Below are positions 1-3,885 of a stretch of DNA of 6,633 bases, one piece after another. This DNA comes from Collinsella sp. TF08-11AT. Lineage in GTDB: Bacteria; Actinomycetota; Coriobacteriia; Coriobacteriales; Coriobacteriaceae. Location: the NCBI RefSeq assembly GCF_003437035.1, contig NZ_QSRL01000006.1, positions 107,943 through 114,575 of the forward strand. The letters are read 5' to 3'. The notes under the pieces were generated by a model that ran no database searches, was not told the origin of the DNA, and saw only the letters and a list, made by a program, of their open reading frames with translations. The stretch's first letter is position 1; each line of letters begins with the position of its first letter. Both the position numbers and the translations under genes were made by a program.

Positions 1-23
1 TCTACCAACTGAGCCATGTCCGC
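1..23 (-). tRNA. tRNA-Gly, 5' part only (cut by window edge)
   Basis: The 23 bases read on the minus strand are the 5' acceptor strand (GCGGACA) and the D-arm beginning of a tRNA. They are identical to the same segment of the three complete tRNA-Gly(GCC) genes at 2423-2952. The rest lies beyond the left edge, so the anticodon is not visible and glycine identity is inferred from the match. It has its own promoter just upstream (36-64) with the same geometry as the promoter of the large array, which suggests a functional gene and not a fragment. Confidence 0.8.
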
Positions 24-35
24 TTACGAAGATTA

Positions 36-64
36 ATCTTACGTGATACCCGCATCCTATGCAA
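36..64 (-). promoter_or_regulatory. Promoter of the left-edge tRNA-Gly
   Basis: On the minus strand a -35 hexamer TTGCAT (59-64) and a -10 hexamer TAAGAT (36-41) are separated by 17 bp. The tRNA 5' end follows 12 bp after the -10 box, so transcription would start about 5-6 nt ahead of the mature tRNA. Spacer length and distance to the tRNA are exactly the same as at the 2965-2993 promoter. Confidence 0.75.
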
Positions 65-66
65 GA

Positions 67-83
67 ACTTTTTTTTGAAAAGT
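67..83 (-). promoter_or_regulatory. 17-bp A/T palindromic element upstream of -35 (copy A, imperfect)
   Basis: The plus strand reads ACTTTTTTTTGAAAAGT, 17 nt long, starting 2 bp upstream of the -35 hexamer. The outer six positions on each side pair; the centre is degenerate compared with the perfect copies at 2996-3012 and 6470-6486. Length and placement relative to the -35 box are the same in all three copies. Its role (UP-like element or dimeric regulator site) is inferred. Confidence 0.6.
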
Positions 84-166
84 TTTGCGACGCCCTCTCG
101 AACCTCGCGAAGACATCAGCCACCACGGAAAGCGCGAGCAAACGCAAACTCGCCGCAAGAGGCCCC
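84..166. other. Gap between glucosidase stop and tRNA-Gly promoter element
   Basis: This 83-bp gap follows the glucosidase stop codon. A weak five-pair hairpin (134-138 with 149-153) has a ten-base loop and no T-tract on either strand. I see no convincing intrinsic terminator for the glucosidase before the tRNA promoter element. Confidence 0.5.
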
Positions 167-1900
167 CTACAACTCAGCGAGCATGATCCAGGCAGAGCTG
201 TCCTGCGCAAGTCTGCCGTCTGCAAGCGGTGATGAGGTGAGCAGGACCTTGCCCGCCGGCAGCTCCACGGGTGCTGCACCGAAGTTCGTCACACACGCCC
301 AGCCGTTGTCGCGGCGATAGGCGATGACGCCGCCCTCAGCGCCCTCGGCACCATCCGCAAGGCCGGTGCGCCCGTCAAGATCGAGCCACGCAAGATCGTT
401 AGCGCACCCGCGCAGCTTGCGCCGCAGCCAGAGGGCGTCACGATAGAGCGCAAGCATCGATGTCGGGTCCGCCTCTTCCCTATCGGCAGCGTAATCGGAA
501 AACCATGCAGGCTGCGGCAGATGGGGCGCCGCATCGGCGTCCATCGGCGAAAATCCAAACGATCCGCCCTGCGCGGGATCGTCCGTCGCCACCCACGGCA
601 GGGGCACACGACAGCCGTCGCGCCCCTTCTCGCGCTTCGATCCGTGCGTATTGGTCGCAGTGGGATCTTCGAGTGCAGCCCACGGGATGTCAGCCACCTC
701 AAAAAGGCCGAGCTCCTCACCCTGATACACGTATGCCGAGCCCGGAAGCGCCAGCTCAAGCAAAAGGGCCGCCCGCGCGCGGCGCTCGCCGAGTTCACGG
801 TCCTCGTCATAAGACGACCCGTCGCGTAAGAGCCAGTCGAGCGCAATCTGGTGGTAGCGCGTCGCCTTGATCTGCGGCAGGGCGAAGCGCGTCGCCACAC
901 GAGGCACGTCGTGGTTGGAAAGTACCCAGGTCGAGGCGGAATCGGATTCGATGGCTGCCTTCAAGCCCTCCTCGATTGCAGCGTGCATGTCATCATAGGT
1001 CCAAGTGGCCTTGGCGAACTCAAAGTTAAATGTCTGGCCAAGCTCGCTGGGGCGCGCGTAGAGATACTGGCGCTCGGGCAGCACCCACGCCTCGGCAACA
1101 GCGCTGCGCGGCGGATTATAGCGGTCGAACACGCGGCGCCACTCGCGATAGATCTCGTGAACCTCGTTGCGATCCCACAGCGGATGGGTGCCGTCGTCAA
1201 CCATGTCATCGCCCTCGGCGAGATGCCACTGGTCGAGATCATCGCGGTCGAGATCCTTGGCGAGACCGTGCGCCACATCAATGCGAAAGCCATCGACGCC
1301 TCGATCGCTCCAAAACGCCAGGACGTCGCAAAAGAACGCGCGAACCTCGGGGCATGACCAGTCAAAGTCCGGCTGCTCGGGCGTAAACATGTGCAGATAC
1401 CACTGACCGTCCGCAACACGCGTCCAGGCGGGGCCGCCAAAGTTGGCATTCCAATTGGTGGGAGGCAGCTCGCCATGCTCGCCGCGACCATCACGGAAGA
1501 TATAGCGGGCGCGCTCGGGCGATCCGGGGCCGGCGGCAAGAGCGGCTTTGAACCAGGGGTGCTGGTTGGACGAATGGTTGGGCACGATGTCGACGATGAC
1601 CTTGATGCCGCGCGCGTGAGCCGCGGCGATCATGTCATCGAAGTCGTCAAGCGAGCCGAGACGTTGGTCGACATCGCAGTAGTCCGCCACGTCATAGCCG
1701 CCATCGACAAGAGGCGATGGGTAAAACGGGCTCAGCCAGATGGCCTCGATACCCAGCCGCTCAAGATAGTCCATCTGCTGGGTAATGCCCGCGATATCGC
1801 CCAAACCCGAACCAGTCGAGTCCTTAAACGAGCGCGGGTAAATCTGATAGATCGCGGCATCGGACATCCATGAGCGCGAGGAGGACTTTTCTGTAGCCAT
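167..1900 (-). CDS. GH13 alpha-glucosidase (oligo-1,6-glucosidase / AglA type)
   Basis: A 577-residue cytoplasmic glycoside hydrolase of family 13 that releases glucose from the non-reducing ends of short alpha-glucosides such as isomalto- or malto-oligosaccharides. The N-terminus shows the typical AIYQIYPRSF opening of the (beta/alpha)8 barrel. All four conserved regions are present: DIVPNH (D104-H109), GFRIDVA with nucleophile D208, VAEAW with acid/base E270, and SNHD with D331. Length fits the family, and no signal peptide is seen. Val209, just after the nucleophile, is the residue associated in this family with alpha-1,6 activity; that specificity is inference. The ATG at 1900 was chosen because AAGGGAG (1910-1916) lies 9 nt upstream; an in-frame extension to 1990 has no such site and does not resemble the family. 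The gene stands alone: no sugar transporter or regulator is adjacent. Subfamily GH13_30 is likely. Confidence 0.93.
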   Translation of the reverse strand: MATEKSSSRSWMSDAAIYQIYPRSFKDSTGSGLGDIAGITQQMDYLERLGIEAIWLSPFYPSPLVDGGYDVADYCDVDQRLGSLDDFDDMIAAAHARGIKVIVDIVPNHSSNQHPWFKAALAAGPGSPERARYIFRDGRGEHGELPPTNWNANFGGPAWTRVADGQWYLHMFTPEQPDFDWSCPEVRAFFCDVLAFWSDRGVDGFRIDVAHGLAKDLDRDDLDQWHLAEGDDMVDDGTHPLWDRNEVHEIYREWRRVFDRYNPPRSAVAEAWVLPERQYLYARPSELGQTFNFEFAKATWTYDDMHAAIEEGLKAAIESDSASTWVLSNHDVPRVATRFALPQIKATRYHQIALDWLLRDGSSYDEDRELGERRARAALLLELALPGSAYVYQGEELGLFEVADIPWAALEDPTATNTHGSKREKGRDGCRVPLPWVATDDPAQGGSFGFSPMDADAAPHLPQPAWFSDYAADREEADPTSMLALYRDALWLRRKLRGCANDLAWLDLDGRTGLADGAEGAEGGVIAYRRDNGWACVTNFGAAPVELPAGKVLLTSSPLADGRLAQDSSAWIMLAEL

Positions 1901-1943
1901 GGGGTGTGTCTCCCTTGCAACGAGGTTTTGTGAGATGCCCACG

Positions 1944-1974
1944 ATGATACGCCCAAAGCTGACATTCACGGCAA
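1944..1974 (-). promoter_or_regulatory. Weak candidate promoter of the glucosidase
   Basis: On the minus strand a TATCAT -10-like hexamer (1944-1949) is preceded by TTGCCG (1969-1974) with a long 19-bp spacer. This would give a leader of about 37 nt containing the AAGGGAG ribosome binding site. The -10 matches well but the spacing is poor, so it is a suggestion only. No clear operator is visible near it. Confidence 0.3.
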
Positions 1975-1997
1975 TCAACGCCGCAGCCACGCCCCAA

Positions 1998-2024
1998 ACG
2001 CTCGCCCCCTCTCGGGCTCGAGCC
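1998..2024 (+). repeat. 27-nt direct repeat, copy 1
   Basis: This copy matches 2343-2369 at 25 of 27 positions, in the same orientation. It runs from acgctcgc through a cccctct tract to gggctcgagcc. The end resembles a tRNA T-arm (GGGYTCGAGCC). The function is unknown; it could be part of a dispersed extragenic repeat. Confidence 0.6.
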
Positions 2025-2089
2025 TCCTGGGACGAATCGATCGATTAGTGAAAAGAACGGAAGACTTACTCCCCCGGCCACGACAGCGA

Positions 2090-2189
2090 GCGGGCTCCGG
2101 GTGCCCCAGGTTGCCGCGAAAGAGGAGGGAAGCGTACTTTATGTACGCGACCGACGATTGAGGGGCAAGATGGGGTGCCCGGGGCCCGC
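2090..2189 (+). repeat. Long imperfect inverted repeat / possible structured RNA element
   Basis: Bases 2090-2108 pair with 2171-2189 over 19 positions (including three G-T pairs), then a two-base mismatch, then 2111-2115 with 2164-2168. At the tip, GCGTAC (2132-2137) pairs with GTACGC (2143-2148) around a five-base loop. The three wobbles are G-U only in a plus-strand transcript; on the minus strand they would be A-C mismatches, so if it is an RNA the plus strand is favoured. No promoter or terminator of its own is evident. It may be an extragenic palindromic repeat or an unrecognised RNA. Confidence 0.55.
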
Positions 2190-2200
2190 GCAGCGTCAAC

Positions 2201-2226
2201 AAAAAACGCGGTTCGTTAGAACCGCG
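2201..2226 (-). terminator. Intrinsic terminator after the tRNA-Gly remnant
   Basis: On the minus strand CGCGGTTC pairs with GAACCGCG (2207-2214 with 2219-2226) around a four-base loop, followed by six T's (2201-2206). It lies 8 bp beyond the tRNA-Gly 3' remnant at 2235-2253, as expected if a complete tRNA gene once stood there. Confidence 0.85.
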
Positions 2227-2234
2227 TAAGATAG

Positions 2235-2253
2235 TTGGAGCGGACAACGGGGC
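2235..2253 (-). pseudogene. tRNA-Gly 3'-end remnant (or att-like duplication)
   Basis: Nineteen bases are identical to 2422-2440, the 3' end of the first complete tRNA-Gly: encoded CCA, discriminator T, the whole 3' acceptor strand and the start of the T-arm. The sequence diverges completely after 2253. It is followed on the minus strand by its own terminator. It could be the relic of a deleted tRNA-Gly copy or a tRNA-type attachment site left by an excised element. Confidence 0.7.
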
Positions 2254-2342
2254 GTCTGCGTATTCGCTTCGCGGATCCGCACCGGCTTCGGCCGCCTGCC
2301 GGCGTCCTCGCCAGCTCGCTACAAACGCTCCGCGTTTGCTTA

Positions 2343-2369
2343 ACGCTCGCTCCCTCTCGGGTTCGAGCC
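2343..2369 (+). repeat. 27-nt direct repeat, copy 2
   Basis: Second copy of the repeat at 1998-2024 with two substitutions (C/T in both cases). Its last 12 bases plus the next base, CGGGTTCGAGCCC, also match the T-arm of the tRNA-Gly genes but on the opposite strand. It follows a perfect seven-pair hairpin (2322-2338). Confidence 0.6.
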
Positions 2370-2383
2370 CAAGCGATGGGTAC

Positions 2384-2414
2384 GAAAAAGCCCGGCTACC
2401 GTAGTAGTCGGGCT
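2384..2414 (-). terminator. Terminator at the end of the tRNA-Gly/Cys array
   Basis: Bases 2389-2399 pair with 2404-2414 (11 positions, one mismatch) around a CGTA loop, followed on the minus strand by a five-T run (2385-2389). It begins 8 bp after the encoded CCA of the last tRNA-Gly and closes the array. Confidence 0.88.
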
Positions 2415-2422
2415 GCTGCGTT

Positions 2423-2498
2423 TGGAGCGGACAACGGGGCTCGAACCCGCGACCCCAACCTTGGCAAGGTTGTGCTCTACCAACTGAGCCATGTCCGC
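2423..2498 (-). tRNA. tRNA-Gly(GCC), array copy 1
   Basis: A full cloverleaf can be drawn: acceptor stem GCGGACA/TGTCCGC, discriminator T (usual for bacterial tRNA-Gly), anticodon stem CAACC/GGTTG around loop TTGCCAA with anticodon GCC, and a T-arm with TTCGAGC. CCA is encoded (2423-2425). It is the promoter-distal gene of the five-gene array and is identical to the copies at 2650-2725 and 2877-2952. Confidence 0.97.
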
Positions 2499-2503
2499 AT
2501 ATG

Positions 2504-2531
2504 TAAAACAAAACGGGCGCCGGAGCGCCCG
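2504..2531 (-). terminator. Hairpin plus T-tract between tRNA-Cys and tRNA-Gly (copy 1)
   Basis: On the minus strand CGGGCGC pairs with GCGCCCG (2514-2520 with 2525-2531) around a four-base loop, followed by TTTTGTTTT (2505-2513). It has the form of an intrinsic terminator but lies inside the array, only 6 bp ahead of the next tRNA. Confidence 0.75.
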
Positions 2532-2540
2532 GATGTTGCC

Positions 2541-2614
2541 TGGAGGCGAAGCCCGGATTCGAACCGGGGGTAAAGGCTTTGCAGGCCTCTGCCTTACCAC
2601 TTGGCCACTTCGCC
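2541..2614 (-). tRNA. tRNA-Cys(GCA), array copy 1
   Basis: Acceptor stem GGCGAAG/CTTCGCC, discriminator T (the known cysteine identity base), anticodon stem GAGGC/GCCTT around loop CTGCAAA with anticodon GCA, T-arm CCCGG/CCGGG, and encoded CCA (2541-2543). It lies between two tRNA-Gly genes and is identical to 2768-2841. Confidence 0.97.
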
Positions 2615-2615
2615 G

Positions 2616-2639
2616 AAAAAGGACCGCTTGAGACGGTCC
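2616..2639 (-). terminator. Hairpin plus T-tract between tRNA-Gly and tRNA-Cys (copy 1)
   Basis: On the minus strand GGACCG pairs with CGGTCC (2621-2626 with 2634-2639) around a seven-base loop, followed by five T's (2616-2620). It is terminator-like and placed directly between two tRNAs with no room for a new promoter after it. Confidence 0.72.
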
Positions 2640-2649
2640 GGAAATGCAA

Positions 2650-2725
2650 TGGAGCGGACAACGGGGCTCGAACCCGCGACCCCAACCTTGGCAAGGTTGT
2701 GCTCTACCAACTGAGCCATGTCCGC
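2650..2725 (-). tRNA. tRNA-Gly(GCC), array copy 2
   Basis: Identical to the copy at 2423-2498, offset by 227 bp, including anticodon GCC and encoded CCA (2650-2652). It is the middle gene of the five-gene array. Confidence 0.97.
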
Positions 2726-2730
2726 ATATG

Positions 2731-2758
2731 TAAAACAAAACGGGCGCCGGAGCGCCCG
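2731..2758 (-). terminator. Hairpin plus T-tract between tRNA-Cys and tRNA-Gly (copy 2)
   Basis: Exact copy of the 2504-2531 hairpin, 227 bp further along. The seven-pair GC stem is followed on the minus strand by a T-rich run just ahead of tRNA-Gly copy 2. Confidence 0.75.
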
Positions 2759-2767
2759 GATGTTGCC

Positions 2768-2841
2768 TGGAGGCGAAGCCCGGATTCGAACCGGGGGTAA
2801 AGGCTTTGCAGGCCTCTGCCTTACCACTTGGCCACTTCGCC
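2768..2841 (-). tRNA. tRNA-Cys(GCA), array copy 2
   Basis: Identical to 2541-2614, offset by 227 bp; anticodon GCA, discriminator T, encoded CCA (2768-2770). Confidence 0.97.
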
Positions 2842-2842
2842 G

Positions 2843-2866
2843 AAAAAGGACCGCTTGAGACGGTCC
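2843..2866 (-). terminator. Hairpin plus T-tract between tRNA-Gly and tRNA-Cys (copy 2)
   Basis: Exact copy of the 2616-2639 hairpin. It is the first such structure met by polymerase entering the array, directly after the promoter-proximal tRNA-Gly. Confidence 0.72.
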
Positions 2867-2876
2867 GGAAATGCAA

Positions 2877-2952
2877 TGGAGCGGACAACGGGGCTCGAAC
2901 CCGCGACCCCAACCTTGGCAAGGTTGTGCTCTACCAACTGAGCCATGTCCGC
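2877..2952 (-). tRNA. tRNA-Gly(GCC), array copy 3 (promoter-proximal)
   Basis: Identical to the other two complete copies; anticodon GCC, encoded CCA (2877-2879). It is the first gene of the array in transcription order; its 5' end lies 12 bp from the -10 box of the array promoter. Confidence 0.97.
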
Positions 2953-2964
2953 TTGCGGGTTATT

Positions 2965-2993
2965 AATTTACGCGAGTTGCCCAAAAGACGCAA
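2965..2993 (-). promoter_or_regulatory. Promoter of the tRNA-Gly/Cys array
   Basis: On the minus strand -35 TTGCGT (2988-2993) and -10 TAAATT (2965-2970) are separated by 17 bp, and the -10 box is 12 bp from the first tRNA. It has the same layout as the left-edge tRNA-Gly promoter although the spacer sequences differ. Confidence 0.75.
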
Positions 2994-2995
2994 GT

Positions 2996-3012
2996 ACTTT
3001 TTTCAAAAAAGT
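2996..3012 (-). promoter_or_regulatory. 17-bp A/T palindromic element upstream of -35 (copy B, perfect)
   Basis: ACTTTTTTCAAAAAAGT is a perfect inverted repeat with 8-bp arms around one central base. It ends 2 bp before the -35 hexamer. It is identical to the copy at 6470-6486, although the surrounding sequence differs apart from the adjoining CTTGC. Confidence 0.75.
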
Positions 3013-3057
3013 TGTTCGCCACATGCTCTTGGCAGATATACATGCCAAAACGATTTA

Positions 3058-3804
3058 CTAGGCGCACGATTCCAATGTTCCGCTAAACAGCTTTACCATC
3101 CGAACGCGCGTACCGGCACCATCAGTACGACGGGCAACCTCCACGTTGTCGACCAACATGCGCATGAGCTTGATTCCACGCCCGCGCTCCTCAGTCGTAA
3201 CCGGTTCACTCGACCCGTCGATCGAATAGCCCGCCCCACGGTCGACAACCTCAATCACGACACGATCGCCATAGGCCTGAACCGTCAGGATGCATCCGAT
3301 ACCACCCGCATGGTCATACGCGTTGCCCAGCGCCTCGCCCGATGCCAATGCGACGTCATAGCGCTCATCACGCCTCAGGGGAAGCGATTCGAGTAGCTCG
3401 GCAATACGATGACGATAGTATGGAAGGTTCTCGATACCCTGGCGCACCTCGACACTCTTGCTCCAGCGAGGCAATTCCCCCACCGGAATGGCAGGAATCG
3501 ACTCCCGAGCGAAGCCCGCAACATGGAGGATGTCGACAAGTCGGGCAATCTCCAAAAAGCGAATGACCTCATCGGAGGCGTTAACGAGCGAAAGCAGGCC
3601 CTCTCGCCTCATGAGCTCTCTGGCGCGTGTAAGCAAAAACGCCAAACCCGTCGAGTCGATAAAGCCCACGGCCTGGCAATTGATGACAACGCGGCGCACG
3701 CCCCGGTCGATCAAATTATCCAACCGTCGGCGCAGCGCGGGCACCGAGGCGATGTCGACATCACCCGGTGGCGTCAAAACCGCTATGTCATTCCACTCAT
3801 TCAT
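3058..3804 (-). CDS. STAS antagonist fused to RsbW-type anti-sigma serine kinase
   Basis: A 248-residue soluble protein joining two partners of a partner-switching module. Residues about 1-100 form a STAS (RsbV/SpoIIAA-like) domain with PGDVDIA near the start and IDSTGLAFLL, whose Ser51 is the expected phosphorylation site. Residues about 110-240 form a GHKL ATPase of the RsbW/SpoIIAB kind: N-box E157, N161, H165; G1 box DRGAG (188-192); G2 box GRGI (208-211); and GAGT (229-232). Both halves look intact, so the kinase could act on its own STAS domain. The ATG at 3804 was preferred because the STAS fold then starts normally, with TGGGGA 11 nt upstream; a GTG at 3843 is possible. It follows the phosphatase gene by 81 bp, same strand, probably one operon. 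Its client, classically a sigma factor, is not encoded here. No clear terminator follows. Confidence 0.9.
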   Translation of the reverse strand: MNEWNDIAVLTPPGDVDIASVPALRRRLDNLIDRGVRRVVINCQAVGFIDSTGLAFLLTRARELMRREGLLSLVNASDEVIRFLEIARLVDILHVAGFARESIPAIPVGELPRWSKSVEVRQGIENLPYYRHRIAELLESLPLRRDERYDVALASGEALGNAYDHAGGIGCILTVQAYGDRVVIEVVDRGAGYSIDGSSEPVTTEERGRGIKLMRMLVDNVEVARRTDGAGTRVRMVKLFSGTLESCA

Positions 3805-3885
3805 ACGACCATGGTTCCCCAAAAGAGCTCGCTCGATGCACACATATCTACAACCGCGTAGGTTTCGCCCCTCAAGCGTCGCAGC

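Larger units (their letters stand above)
1901..2422. other. 522-bp gene-free, structure-rich intergenic region
   Basis: No open frame here resembles a protein. The region contains the leader of the glucosidase, two copies of a 27-nt repeat (1998-2024, 2343-2369), a 12-bp palindrome (2035-2046), a long imperfect hairpin (2090-2189), two terminators (2201-2226, 2384-2414), a tRNA-Gly 3' remnant (2235-2253) and a small perfect hairpin (2322-2328 with 2332-2338). It looks like a zone of past rearrangement at the end of the tRNA array. Confidence 0.7.
2423..2952 (-). repeat. 227-bp tandem repeat carrying tRNA-Gly and tRNA-Cys
   Basis: Segment 2423-2725 equals segment 2650-2952 base for base by eye, spacers and hairpins included, giving about 2.3 copies of a 227-bp unit. 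Identity stops sharply at the outer edges of the tRNA-Gly genes. This is the expected product of unequal crossing-over between tRNA-Gly copies and looks recent or maintained by gene conversion. Confidence 0.95.

Noticed and set aside
851..1873. Long plus-strand open frames opposite the glucosidase
   Set aside because: They are antisense shadows of a gene with complete GH13 motifs in GC-rich DNA; no ribosome binding sites or family features.
1901..1990. 30-residue N-terminal extension of the glucosidase
   Set aside because: The ATG at 1900 has a good AAGGGAG site at 9 nt and gives the normal family N-terminus; the extension overlaps the likely leader.
2035..2046. Palindrome AATCGATCGATT as operator for the glucosidase
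   Set aside because: Perfect but only 12 bp, over 130 bp from the start codon, and lacking the central CG of LacI-type operators; chance is plausible.
1975..2921. Open frames running through the tRNA array on both strands
   Set aside because: They are translations of tRNA genes and spacers, repeated every 227 bp; such peptides are well-known false genes.
2423..2952. CRISPR-like array
   Set aside because: The 227-bp repeats are tRNA genes with identical spacers; no short repeats with unique spacers.
3029..3048. Hairpin TTGGCA/TGCCAA as terminator of the signalling operon
   Set aside because: Six pairs with an eight-base loop but no T-tract after it on the minus strand.
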